From positions 40,731,469 through 40,795,468 of the forward strand of contig OZ020485.1 in NCBI GenBank assembly GCA_963971405.1: a stretch of 64,000 bases of DNA. Reading direction: 5' to 3'. The notes beneath the pieces are model-generated. The model saw only the letters and a list, made by a program, of their open reading frames with translations. It was not told the DNA's origin and ran no database searches. Numbering within the stretch: position 1 is the stretch's first letter; each line of letters starts with the position of its first letter. The DNA is from Psococerastis gibbosa (Eukaryota > Arthropoda > Insecta > Psocodea > Psocidae). Below are positions 10,459 to 21,328 of this stretch, piece by piece. Position numbers and translations under genes: made by a program.

Positions 10459-11302
10459 AAAGAACCGGTCCGAGTTTACTCGAACATGCTTTCCAATTTA
10501 TCAAAATTAGTAGATAGAGAAAATTAGTAATTTCATGGTAAATAATTTTCCTATGGTTAAATTTCCGATATCTCGGGAGGGGGGGGGGGTTGTCCACCTG
10601 ACGCCACTCGTCACTGGTGGTGAGGTAAATTCTAGATGGGTCAGACCAACGCATTACCACACAGCAATACTGGCAGGGCACGCAATGCATTAGAGCGTAA
10701 ATTTTCTATCATTTTTTAAAAAAAAATATTTTTTTTTACAAAACTAAATACTTTTCTGGGAAAGCAACCTGTCCGGTTTCGTTACTCAATTTAACACCTA
10801 AAACATACCTGAAGGTAGAAATCATCGATAGAAAGGTGTCGCAGAAAAATTATTATTTAGTCATTTTTCATTAAAATTTAGTCATTTTTATTTTTTTACC
10901 CCCAGAAGGAAACTATCAAGGGGCAAGCGACCCCCTGCATTTTATCAACATTAACAACAACTACAATATATGAGAATTTAAAAGAAATCGTTGGGAAATA
11001 ATTTTTTTAGGCGTTTTTTTGAAGTTTTTTGAAAATAAAAACCCCCCAAATTGAGTTAGCCCAAAATAAAAAAAAATGATCTCGAGGTATGATTTTTGTG
11101 AACCTACATGCCGAATTTCATCAAAATCGACTGAGTAGTTTGCCCGGAAATCGACGCACAGACAGACAGACAGACATTTCGTAAAAACCACTTTTTTGGG
11201 TTCCTGGGACCTTAATACGTGTAAATCCGTTGATTTCTCGGAATCGAAAATTTTGACCGTCACAAAGCTTTCCTTATACTACGTATAAATTGGAAAGCAA
11301 TA
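10459..11302 (-). repeat. TIRX interspersed repeat, copy 2 (longest)
   Basis: This is the most complete TIRX copy, with both termini. One end reads GCTTTCCAATTTATCAAAAT, preceded by an outer GAACCGGTCCGAG block; the other reads TATAAATTGGAAAGCAATAA. About 14 bp at each end are inverted. A frame of about 100 codons (10961-11263, minus strand) begins at GTGACGGTCAAAATTTTCGA. It contains a Cys-Leu-Ser-Val repeat caused by the (CTGT)n run and has no domain I know. Like the foldback element beside it, this copy interrupts an R3 repeat. Confidence 0.75.
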
Positions 11303-11345
11303 ACCATTTATTTGCAAACAGACCTATAGTTCCAATAAAATGCAA
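11303..11345 (+). repeat. R3 repeat, displaced 3' end
   Basis: ATAACCATTTATTTGCAAAC is the block that directly follows the AT tail in the uninterrupted copy at 3690-4020. Its position immediately after TIRX shows the insertion point. Confidence 0.7.
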
Positions 11346-12294
11346 ATCAAATAAGTAATATAATGTAGGTAAATCAAAATTATTAAATATTACGAGCAGG
11401 CTACAGTTTTACGCAATATTTTATATGTACTAGTAGGTACGTTTTTAGTTATCTTAGGTTCCTTATTTACAGGATAATGCTGAGAGAGGCAATATATTAC
11501 AGTTAACAACGTAGAAAAACTCTCCAAAGACTATTCAAAAAGACATTTTCCTGGGAAAAAATACGAAGGGTCCAGAATTAAAACTGCCATCAATATGCGA
11601 CGCACGAAAATTACAAACAAAATATGTAAAATAGTTAGAAGAAGTTGATGCAAAATCTTGATTTATACAAACATGCTTACATCGCTAGCTTAAATAAGGT
11701 AAGCTGCGCCCATTCTGCGAAGCCCTTGTTCCTGCTGTTTAGCTTATGACAGTTTGGTGTCTTGCTATATTTGTCCCTGCTCAATTACCTCTCATTTCTT
11801 AAGGGATTAAAACTTGACATGATAGGATTACTTGGTGCTGTGTTGCAGACTTCTTATTTTTGAAATCAACTCTGTTCATCAAGCTTTTCCTCTTGTTGCG
11901 GAGGGTTTAACCGTGTGGCCTCCACGTTCCTCCGGGAAAACTTATTTTCTTTTTCCCCAGTGCCAAAGCAAGCGGCTCCTATTATTGTTCGTTTTTTTTT
12001 GTCTCTTCCCTACTGTGAAGGATTTTTTCAGAGGATTTTCTTTTATCATTAGTATTGTTTTTAGTTCTGTCAGAATGAAAAGAAACTTTACATTGTATAT
12101 CATTGACTAGTATTTATATTCAATACCATAAGCTGCGAACAGGGAATGCATTTTTTGAACTGGCGAACTGACTGTGACGGCTATAAATTCAAAATTGCAA
12201 ACCTGCAATTAAGCGATTTATTAATTAACAAGACAGAACTTGATCTCATCGCGTCTGACTTAACGTGATGGTAAAGTACTCTTTCGGGTACTAA
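11346..12294. other. Non-coding, no recognised feature
   Basis: The open frame at 11832-12110 has no recognisable domain and no visible splice structure. The rest is AT-rich. Confidence 0.5.
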
Positions 12295-12560
12295 TATAAT
12301 TTTTGGGGGACTTTTTATGGGCCCAGTTCTACTTATAGCGGCTCATAGGTCCCTTGTCCAATGCCAACGACCCCATGGATTTCGGACATTATTTGTATTG
12401 GTTCCGTATGAATTTTTGGCCATTAGCAAACAGGTAAACGTTCTCGATGTCAAGCTACACTGGCTACAAGCGATAATGGACAAGCTGAGACAGCCTTACC
12501 AATTGACGCAATGAAACAGGCGGAAGCATGACTTAGCCAAGTACAGATACAAGTCTACTC
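12295..12560 (+). repeat. R3 repeat, interrupted copy
   Basis: It contains CTTGTCCAATGCCAACGACC, GGCTACAAGCGATAATGGAC and the following blocks to about 12560. Its terminal segment (GTTTATTTGCAAAGAGACAA) lies at 12838, beyond a SINE-D tail and a SINE-A. A frame from 12317 to 12514 is accidental because it is not kept open in the other copies. Confidence 0.72.
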
Positions 12561-12567
12561 CTTCGGG

Positions 12568-12660
12568 TAAATGCGTGATCCCCAGAAAGGAATGAAAGAA
12601 AGAAAATTGTCTGTATTTTCCTAATTGGCGAATTTTGGGCCTTTCGGCCCACTCTAACAA
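12568..12660 (-). mobile_element. SINE-D 3' end with (TTTC)n tail, minus strand
   Basis: The minus strand reads GAGTGGGCCGAAAGGCCCAA, then AATTCGCCAATTAGG and a short TTTC tail. The same 3' end with a longer tail is at 14300-14417 and a shorter piece at 30622-30668. Confidence 0.65.
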
Positions 12661-12671
12661 TTTTTAATTTA

Positions 12672-12822
12672 ACTATATCACCCGAAAGGTTGTTGGTTCA
12701 AGTCCCACACTGGCTACATTTTCTAGCCAATGCTTCGGAGGGCATGTAAAGCAGACGATCCCGGGCCTTCGTAGTTGAGTGTATGAGAGGGCTTTATAGC
12801 CCTAACTCCGCTGACTGAAATA
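12672..12822 (+). mobile_element. SINE-A copy, 5' truncated
   Basis: It starts at CACCCGAAAGGTTGTTGGTT, so the A box is missing. The B box is GGTTCAAGTCC. The body and the GGGCTTTATAGCCC segment are intact, and an (AAAT)n tail follows. 5' truncation is the usual outcome of target-primed reverse transcription. Confidence 0.82.
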
Positions 12823-13561
12823 AATAAATAAATAAGCGTTTATTTGCAAAGAGACAAAGTCCAATAATATGCAAATTAAAGTAAGTAATAAGTAATTGAA
12901 AGACATTAGTAATAGAAACACCAAAAAGACCTTTTTTATTTCATTTCTTTATGCTAACAATTAACCCAGAGTCTGCTTGGTCTTCGTTAGGTTTGACAGC
13001 AAGCACAATTTTACCTTGATCATGAATTTTCACATGAGTATTCTTATTGATAAAGCAGTCAAAATATTTTTATGACCCGTTAATGGGGGTAAAATTGGTT
13101 ATACTGAATTTGTATGCCATGGTGGGGTTGAAGATGCCACCCTTCTTCTATTGCTCAGAGCATTAAACTCAGGAAGCAATAGCTCTCATTTGAATGATGA
13201 AAATGTCGGAATTATGTAAAATAGGTGAAAAAGATAATCACCTCGCTGAAACTGTTATCCCCTTAATGGATGGTAAGCAGCACTAATGCGGGGGAGGGAT
13301 CCTGAGGTGGCGCCCAAAGGCACGTAATGCACGCAGAACAGGTGTCCCTACTCCCTCATATTCTTCTGAGTCGTATTATCCTGTTTAAATACTGTAACTC
13401 ATCAGTTCGACAGTCATGCAAGAAAATTAATAATTTCACGGCTAACAACCTCACCTCAATTTTAAATTTAAAAAACAAAAATTATTATTTTACTACATGT
13501 TTTTATCGCTAGTGAAATGCCCCCCCCCCCCCAAAAAAAAAATATGCATTATTACAACTCC
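12823..13561. other. Non-coding; R3 end then unassigned sequence
   Basis: 12830-12890 is an AAAT tail and the displaced end of the R3 copy. The remainder has no recognised feature; a C tract followed by an A tract lies at 13520-13544 without a matching partner terminus. Confidence 0.5.
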
Positions 13562-14010
13562 ACTGAATTGTGGAACCATGGGAATATGGTGAGACATGAT
13601 AACGCGGTGAAACTATACCAGTCAATTTGAGTGCGTGTCGAGTCCAGCGGGCCTGCTATTGCGATTAGTATTGTATATTATATAAAATTTAAACAAAGAA
13701 ATTTTCATTGCTTAAATGTCTTGCCTACATTTTTAATCCCAGGTTAAAATTAAAAATAATCGCCATTGTTGGCCCGCTGGTCACCTTCGAATTAATCGTG
13801 TGATTTTACAATGTTCCCCAGCAAGTGATTCGGAATCCACTATATTCAGCCATTCAGGAGGTCCACCCTGGCAGTCAACTCCCTTCTCCCCGAGGCTAAG
13901 GAGTCTGCCCTTAGAGTGTTTCAGTTTATAAACATACTCACTCCCCAGCTAGGTTGACAGGGTTGCTTGTAGCAGCAATGCTTAAAGTAGACGTTGGAAA
14001 ACAAAAAATG
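13562..14010 (+). mobile_element. SINE-B copy split by an insertion
   Basis: 13562-13645 holds the central SINE-B part (GAGACATGATAACGCGGTGA, then GTGTCGAGTCC). After a 133-bp interruption, 13779-14010 continues with GGTCACCTTCGAATTAATCG, AATCCACTATATTCAG and the GACAGGGTTGCTTGTAGCAG end. The other SINE-B copies have these two parts joined, which defines the insert. Confidence 0.8.
13646..13778. mobile_element. Small inverted-repeat element inside SINE-B
   Basis: The ends AGCGGGCCTGCTATTGCGAT and, on the other strand, AGCGGGCCAACAATGGCGAT are inverted and lie exactly at the break in SINE-B. The AGCGGGCC start resembles the Harbinger-like element at 20231-20537. A clear 3-bp target duplication cannot be shown, so the class is uncertain. 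Confidence 0.65.
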
Positions 14011-14299
14011 AATGTTGGAAATACCTTTGACGATGTGAAAATTAGTACGAAGGCGAGTTTGGACAGTATACCACCTCGGCAAGATGAAGACTATAGGGTT
14101 CGAATCCCGTTACCGACCAATTTCAAAGCATCTTCTCTAATTCCCCTGCCTGCAGAGGCTATCTTCAAATACCTGCTCATGTAGGCTACCATACTATTGT
14201 TATTATAATGATATTAAAATATCCATAAGCGTTGTATCACTTAAAAGTTCGACACAGTGTTGGTATCGTGACCACCGAAACCTGTATCTTGTCAAGGAG

Positions 14300-14372
14300 A
14301 GCATTTATGGGTTAGTTGTAAGAGTGGGCGGAAAGGCCTAAAATTCGCCCATATAGAAAATAAAGGTAATGT

Positions 14373-14416
<44 letters not shown>

Positions 14417-14417
14417 T
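14300..14417 (+). mobile_element. SINE-D 3' end with long (TTTC)n tail
   Basis: GAGTGGGCGGAAAGGCCTAA is followed by AATTCGCCCATATAG, AATAAAGG and about eleven TTTC units. The shared segment before the tail at 12568 and 30622 shows that the microsatellite is the tail of a dispersed retroposon, not an isolated slippage locus. Confidence 0.7.
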
Positions 14418-15350
14418 AAACTACCGGAGGCGGGTTTGGAGCAATAGTCAACATACCCCCTCGTGCCCGTCCAAAATCTTCCTTTCTCTGTGGAGGCTAT
14501 TTACAAAGTCTACTCATCTACTGCTATTGTTCTATTAAATAATATACGCTACTAAGTGACTTAGTTGTTGTGACCAACTTTAAGCGTCGCTCAAGAGCTG
14601 AGAATTTCATTTTAAAAGTTGTATTGAATCTCGTTTTTAGACCAAGTGTAAGTGAGAGAATGTAAGTTTTGTTGGATGAGAAATCAAAGCACGTAGAATA
14701 TTTGGAGCTGGATTCTGACAGTCTAAAGTTAGTGAGATGGACAGGTTGATTACTAAAATACTGAATAAAAACAAAACTTATGGAACTCGAGCCCCGAGCC
14801 GACGACATGACAACTCCCAACAAACATTTTACCATTTCTCTTGTCCTGCACTTCTTTCCAGTTTTATTGCGGAAACGGTGCTTTTCACACTGGGTTTGGG
14901 TTGTTCTATTGTATTTCTGTAGAGTGTTCTTTTAAGGTGCCCGGATATGTTTCCGGGATATTCTATTGGTAGTGGTGTAAATTGCCGAAATTCCTGAGGG
15001 GTATTAGAACCCCATGAGTACCGTGCGTCTAGTTGTCAAAATACGGGGTAATGGGGAGGTGGGTGGAGACCTCGAACCTCAAAATCTATAAGATATTTAT
15101 ATCCATGATTGCAGTGCAGATTCAAACATTAAAATTGACAAAAACAAAAACAGTCCGAAACTCCGAAATTGCCAACATAATACATAAAATAGTCAAATTT
15201 TTGCGCTAAAGTGATTTTTTATAATTATTGTTAAATGTTGACTTGACTTGAAGAAGAAGAATTTCTTTATATTTCGAAATATATATATATCCAGTATATC
15301 TAGTATATATCCAGATCTGGATGGGTTTTCATAACTTTCTTATACAATAG
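14418..15350. other. Non-coding, no recognised feature
   Basis: Short opposing frames at 14524-14922 have no domain. An imperfect TATATCC/TATATATCC patch lies near 15275-15315. Confidence 0.5.
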
Positions 15351-15358
15351 GAATAGAC

Positions 15359-15685
15359 CAGGTGTTCCTAAACTTTTTTAGTCCGTGGACCACTAGATTA
15401 TTCTATGATTTTCCGTGGACCCCCATGGCTGTGATAGGAAAATCGTTAAATTCTAGGACCAAGATTAAGTAGCTTGTGCCTAAAATTACGTGCTAATATT
15501 TAATTAATTGGAACTGGTATCGGGAGGATTTTGTAGTTCAGTGCCAAGACTTACTATATTTTATTTCAAATTTCAAATAACTCGGCTGTTTTATTTTCTT
15601 ATTTCTTACTTTGGCCCGTGGACCACCTGATGATATATGTCTGAGGACCACTGGTGGTCCATGGACCACAGCTTGGGAATCCCTG
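15359..15685. mobile_element. hAT-type MITE (GGACCAC family), copy 1
   Basis: The ends are CAGGTGTTCCTAAACTTTTT and, opposite strand, CAGGGATTCCCAAGCTGTGG, followed in both cases by GTCCRTGGACC. The flanks GAATAGAC (15351-15358) and TAATAGAC (15686-15693) are an 8-bp duplication with one change. It shares ends and much interior (AAAATCGT, TTATTTTNTTATTTCTTACTT) with 46025-46304. No ORF. Confidence 0.87.
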
Positions 15686-15693
15686 TAATAGAC

Positions 15694-18600
15694 TAGACAC
15701 AAGTGACAACATTAGTGACAACAGTCGGAGCGAATTCAAAAATTGTACAACAATCAATCGATGAAACCTTGTCGAAACCGGTTACTTCCAGAATCTATCA
15801 CACTCAGCAGTGGTTATGGAAAAAAATAAAACTGAGCCTGAGAAAATTCACTTAATTTTACCGGAAACTAATGGCTGTAGTAGAAGAACCCGTCATCTTG
15901 GCGTCAGGCATTTAATGCAACGATTTGTTTTACTCTCAAGTCCTGGAGAAAAGAAATGTCCAGCTCATAAGCGAAACACTTGGCGAAAAACAACATTCAT
16001 ACGTCTTGGGCGGTTACGTTGCCTTCTTGTTAACTATTTTCTATATTACACTTTTATGAGACTCTTTGGTTAATTTGTGTCAGTCGAAGATTGTCAAGGA
16101 GTCATTTGGAGGCATTTAATTAAATTGAAATTTCTGGGAATCCACCGAGGGCGGGGAATCACAAATAGAATGACCTATCCTGCGTTTAACTGTAATGGGC
16201 CACTTCTTTTCCTGGTTTTGGCTTGGGAAGCTATTTGGTTAGTAATAAAAAAAGGCGGACGACATCAAAGTCATCACCTAGCTTGTTGTTCTGACAAATC
16301 AAAGAAGCTCATCACGTCAATGAAACGAGATTGTCATCCCGTCAAATTAAGTTGTTCGCTTTCGGGAGCCTCATTTTCTTCAGTCTTGATGTTATTGGGC
16401 TTATTAAAAGAACAAAAGACTGCGGCTTTCTCTACGACATTGGAGATTATATCAACCCCCCAAACTAAATGTTAAGAGCATCACTCAAAAATATAAAAAG
16501 ATGCATCAGGAAGAATTTCAATAGTGTAAGAAAAGAGTCTGGGCTAATTAGCCGCGGTCCAAGAAAGTGAACTGCTCAACGGTTTTTCGTTTTAACAGAA
16601 ATTATAGGATATATAAGACAAATGGGTTTAGTGAGGTTTTGCGTCAAAATCTTGTCAAAATCAGGTAGCTCTGTCATTGTCATTGGACTAGTGCCTCAGT
16701 GACAGAAAGCTTTCCCTAAGAGATGGTCTCTGAGCAATGGAGGGAAGTTTGTAGCATTTCTCGTCTCTCTCAGTTCATTCGGTAGTTTTCTAAGGTAGGC
16801 TAAACCTTGGAGTATAGGATCCAGTCGCTCACACTTGGCTGTGCGTGGTGCTGGCCTTACAAGGTATACCCTTTGCCTCGTGTTGTAGGTGTGGGGGCAC
16901 TTATATTTTATTTAAATTTCTCCCAGATATGTAAAATGCATCTACAGTACATCTACAGATTAAACAATATATCTTAGATAACGCTTGAGACTCTCTCCGG
17001 TCGTATAATGGTGACGACAATGGATCCCCTTCCCCCCCCCCCCTTCATCTCTTGTTTCTTCTCTATTTAATTTTAAGCATCTATATATTAATACAATATG
17101 TTTGTTCTTAAGGTTAGCATGAAAAGAAGACTTTATAGTCTTATTGTTCGCCTTTTGTTTTGTTTTTATTCAATAAAGTCGTTTTCAATTCAATTCAATA
17201 CAGTATATACCTATGTAAAGACTTGGGACTATTATGATTTTTAATGTTATTATGTGAGAGTGAGCGACAACTGTCACGAGGTCCCAGTTTTAGCAAGTAG
17301 CGGAGTAACCTAACCTAACTAAAGATTTTACTAGAACTGATTGATGGTATCAGTATCACAATTTAAAAAATTAGTCCTATTGTAATTACGTTCCAAATAA
17401 TAGGAATAGTAGTATCTCCAACAGAGGTATTAATTACCATAGCATCAAACCGCAAATGAGGTTAACTTTGATTAACATAACCTCCAAAATTCACGCTGAG
17501 GAATTCTGTAAAACATGTAACTCATGTACATTATGCAGGGAGGAGAGCCAAGAAAATGTTGTTGTCAAAAAGACCCTCAGTCCCTTGTCGGACATGTTCT
17601 AAGCAGGCTAATTCATGAAGTTGGATTATGAAGGTATCCTGAAAGCCCCAAAGAAAAGAGATGGCAGCAGCATAAGATTGATTAACTGGGTGGAGGTTGA
17701 TAGAAATTGAACGGTCATCCCAGGAACCCACCCTTGGTCACCAGCCCGATCGGTTTATACATAAATCACTCATGTATTTATAGCTTAGAAACTAACGTGT
17801 CGTGAAATACGGATATAGAGGGTTCCTAAATGTTGTTTCTTCTTCTTTGAAGTAAATTATTTGATTTCTTTTCTTCGAATGATCAATAATAATTTATTTA
17901 AGTAGTGTTCATCCTGGTCGAATTGAAATCGCTTCGATAAATTGATAGATTTATAATTGGCGTAACGTGCACTTTTTAATAGCTTTTTGATAAATAGCGC
18001 AAGCCTCCCTCCTACCCATGAGTGGACATCACCAGTTCTGGATCATGGAAGAAAGCCATAAGTTGGCCCATACCCTGCCCCGAACCTATGGTGGGTATCT
18101 GGGTGCATTTGCCCCGGGCGCCGAGTTAAGAGTGTGCCAAAATAATTCAAGTGAAAAATATCTAAACCGGTCACACGCGAAGGAAAACTTAAAACAGGAA
18201 CCAGGAAAGGAACCAGGAACAGTTGGGTTATTGACCCTAAAAACAAGGCAGTACTAATCAGGATGTAAAATGAGGGGGGGGGGGGGAATTAAGGTTAGGT
18301 ACTCCGCTGCGAAGGCTCACCATATAACTGGTATACCTCCCTGTTTGCCCTATCCCTCCACAGACCGTTCTCGAGCATTGGCCTTTCATTTTCCACAGTA
18401 CACGCCTCACCCAGGTGTTTAAGAGGTTCTCTTCCTTCCTGGTTAGCACCCACGTCTCCGAGGCTTACAGTACGACTAGTCCGATGATATAGTGCGATAA
18501 ACCAGCTTCTTGAGTCTCCTGGAAAGGACCCCGATCCGCCGCAAGCTATAAAAGCTCTTATTGCTCGTCAGTTAGCCGCATACTGTATGCGCTGCCTTAT

Positions 18601-18814
18601 CTCCTGACTTCTGTCATTCGAGATTGTCCCTCCGATGTACTTAAAATCTGCCACTCCTTCAAAGTTATGACAACCGTACAATAATGGTTGTTTGGCCACC
18701 TATAATATTACCGAATATTAAAAAGTGGCCAAATACTGATTAATAGCCGAATAGTCGTGGTATCCCTATCTGGAAACCTATTGGATTAGTATAACCAAAT
18801 AGGTTATCATGGGA
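15694..18814. other. Long stretch without recognised genes
   Basis: Frames at 15810-16073 and 16077-16475 are the longest (87 and 132 codons). I cannot match either to a family, and they lack start or splice support. A terminal-looking (TCAAT)n patch at 17190-17200 after a poly-T/TTCAATAAAG segment may be a retroposon end. C and G tracts lie at 17030-17043 and 18274-18287. Nothing else seen. Confidence 0.5.
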
Positions 18815-19895
18815 TATCCACCTCTACCTCATTAGGCAGGTAAATTGAGTTTTTTTCCTGTTATACCAGCGATCAGATCACCTGCGATTCCCAATAACCC
18901 CGATTTACTCCTGGGTAGGGTTCCAATCCGCTCCATTTTGCATTTTTAAATAGCTTTTTTTGCTTTCCAATTTTTTAAATAAATATCCATATCAAAGCCT
19001 TCAAAGGACATCCACTGTCTTAGTTTAAATATTGCCTCAAGTAAAGTGATAGGAAGAATTATTTTCGTTTTAATTGTCTATTGTTTTAAGTTGCAGATGC
19101 ACCTCACCTCCATCTCATTAGGCAGGTAAATTGAGTTCTTTTCCAGTTAAACCAGCGATCACCTGCGATTCCCAATAATCGCGAATTACTCCTAAATAAT
19201 AAGGTTCCATTCCGCTCCATTTTGCACTTTTTAATAGCTATTGGATAAATCCCCATAAAGGTTATCAAAGGATATCCACTGTCTTCGTTTAAATGTTGCC
19301 TCAAGTAAAATGATAGGAAGAATTGTTTTCGTTTTAATGAAATACGTTGGGAAAGGGGGAAATAGGATGTGGGAATTGGATAGCAGGAGGAATGAGGTCA
19401 AAACAGGTCGCAGGAGAGATTGTAATGAAGAAAGTTGCAGATGCGCCTCACCTCCACCTCATTAGGCAGGTAAATTGAGTTCGTTTCCAGTTAAACCAGC
19501 GATCACCTGCGATTCCCAATAATCGCGAATTACTCCTAGATAGAGTTCCATTCCGCTCCATTTTGCACTTTTTAATAGCTTTTGGATAAATCAAAGGATA
19601 TCCACTGTCTTCGTTTAAATATTGCCTCAAGTAAAATGATAGGAAGAATTGTTTTCGTTTTAATGAAATACGTTGGGAAAGGGGGAAATAGGATGTGGGA
19701 ATTGGATAGCAGGGGGAATGAGGTCAAAACAGGTCGCAGGAGAGATTGTAATGAAGAAAGTTGCAGATGCGCCTCACCTCCACCTCATTAGGCAGGTAAA
19801 TTGAGTTCGTTTCCAGTTAAACCAGCGATCACCTGCGATTCCCAATAATCGCGAATTACTCCTAGATAGGGTTCCTTTCCGCTCCATTTTCCAGT
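18815..19895. repeat. Tandem repeat, 3.3 units of 286-344 bp
   Basis: The block ACCTCATTAGGCAGGTAAAT recurs at about 18825, 19111, 19455 and 19781. Each copy is followed by CCAGCGATC, CACCTGCGATTCCCAATAA and CCTCAAGTAAARTGATAGGA. Units 2 and 3 are very similar, including ATACGTTGGGAAAGGGGGAA; unit 1 is more diverged and shorter; unit 4 stops after GGTTCCTTTCCGCTCCATTT. On the minus strand units 2 and 3 each keep a 60-66 codon frame open, but this probably reflects recent duplication. Confidence 0.88.
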
Positions 19896-20227
19896 TTCCT
19901 TTATATATTGACTAGTTTAAGTTCCGACATTCTTGGGAGCTTGCTGAGGACTTGCGTTTTCGACTTGCCCCTCTGACTCTATCGACATGACTTTCCGCAG
20001 CATTGCCTACTTGAATGGTCCCATTGTAAAACGTTTTACTTTTTTTTGGTTGTGGTGTCACGTGAAAATCCCCTCTAAAAAACGTTTATCGCGCTTTAGA
20101 AGTTATTATTGTATAATTATTGTAAAACTATTTTTACCAGCCAAATAACAACAACAACAAAAAACTGTTAATTTGTCAACGTGAAGCGTGTTGATTACTA
20201 CATTCGAAAAAATAACGGAAAGCCGTC
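19896..20227. other. Non-coding, no recognised feature
   Basis: Unassigned sequence between the tandem array and the Harbinger-like element. Confidence 0.5.
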
Positions 20228-20230
20228 TAA

Positions 20231-20537
20231 AGCTGGCCCTTCACGAGGGCTCCAAACGGACTCGCGTCAAGCCAAATGGCGCGTCCTGTTCCATTTGGCG
20301 TTAGCGCCATTTAGAGGGGTCATCACGACTGCGCCGAACCAGTCGCTCCAAATCTTTCAAATTGTGCAGTGTAAAAGTACCTCTTCCATGTCTTCGCACT
20401 GTACATTTTGAAAGATTTGGAGCAACTGGTTCAGCGTAGTCGTGATGATCCCTCTAAATGGCGCTAACCCCAAATGGAACAGTACGCGCCATTTGGCTTG
20501 GCGCTAGTCCGTTTGGAGCCCTCATGAATGGCCCGCT
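20231..20537. mobile_element. Harbinger-like palindromic MITE
   Basis: Almost the whole 307 bp is an inverted repeat. The left arm is AGCTGGCCCTTCACGAGGGC; the right arm, opposite strand, is AGCGGGCCATTCATGAGGGC; both continue with TCCAAACGGACT. A TAA lies on each side (20228-20230 and 20538-20540), the 3-bp target typical of PIF/Harbinger. The centre (TCTTCCATGTCTTCG region) is the only unpaired part. Transcripts through it would form a long hairpin. Confidence 0.87.
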
Positions 20538-20599
20538 TAAGGGTGCGTTGGAATAATGTCCTCTAGTCCGGCCGTTAGTTACTGTATATACTATACTTA

Positions 20600-20930
20600 G
20601 AATATACATTCTTCTTCTTTTAATGCCTCCTTAATCAAAGATTAGTGATCTTCATAAAAATTTGGGCTTTGGAGACAGCTGCTCTGAAAAGGCCCAGGGT
20701 TTTCAACCAGGAAGTCCTTCTTCTGCCAGGAGTCCTCTGTCTTTCTGTCTTACCTTAGATTATAACATGTAGAAGACGATACTTTTCGTTGCTCATCCCA
20801 TTATTAAATATGCTAGTTACCGTTTCTTAACCGTCAACAGCAACTCGGCTTCTGTGTTCATTCGCCTCAGGACCTCAGTATTAGGGACACGATCGCTCCA
20901 GGATATGGCAGCATTCGTCTGTAGAATATA
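20600..20930 (-). mobile_element. RTE-type LINE, 3' coding tail (broken)
   Basis: On the minus strand and across frameshifts the translation reads SDRVPNTEVLRRMNTEAELL, then NEKYRLLHVI, then a GRRRTSWLK motif and LFRAAVSKAQIFMKI. This order is typical of the end of the endonuclease-reverse transcriptase ORF of arthropod RTE-clade LINEs. Several stops and at least two frame changes make it a relic. The catalytic YADD block is not present. Confidence 0.75.
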
Positions 20931-21239
20931 CTGTATAAGGAGATCTAAGCAGGGACATCATAATATTATGTCATATCGACCGCCATTATTGCATTATCTA
21001 ACAAATAACTGGATGAGTATTCGATTTTGAGGGACCCACCATTTCTTGCAGTTTGTGTTATATGCTATAAAGCCCGAGAACGACGGCTGTCATGGTCGAA
21101 AAAAGGCAGCCCAAGGACCTGATAAAGTGAGTAAAACATATCGAAGCTGAGGGAAAAGTAGGCGAGAGGATGGCCCAGGCTAACAGTAGAAGCGAAGGTC
21201 TGCGAAGGCCCAAGGCCTCCGGATTGTAGGAGCAACTGC
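20931..21239. other. Unassigned flank of the hAT insertion
   Basis: No family recognised. The flanking sequence continues after the hAT element at 23308, so 21058-21239 and 23308-23400 were contiguous before insertion. The minus-strand frame at 21058-21279 crosses the transposon border and is not a gene. Confidence 0.5.
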
Positions 21240-21284
21240 CAGGCCCGGCCCGTCCTATGGGCAAGTGGAGCGGCCGCACCAGGC

Positions 21285-21328
21285 GCCGAGTCGAAGGGGG
21301 CGCCGCGAGACGCCCCCTTGGACTCGGC
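21285..21328. repeat. Subterminal hairpin of the hAT element
   Basis: GCCGAGTCGAAGGGGGCGCC is followed after 4 bases by a near-complement ending CCTTGGACTCGGC. In hAT elements subterminal repeats bind transposase; that role here is inferred. A related GAAGGGGGCGCC segment occurs inside the MITE at 59605-59833. Confidence 0.8.

Noticed and set aside
16077-16475. 132-codon open frame
   Set aside because: No recognisable domain, no splice or start support, and partial resemblance to 24915-24985 suggests repeat-derived sequence rather than a gene.
18815-19895. CRISPR-like array
   Set aside because: Units are 286-344 bp and diverge along their whole length; there are no short repeats with unique spacers, and the window is eukaryotic.
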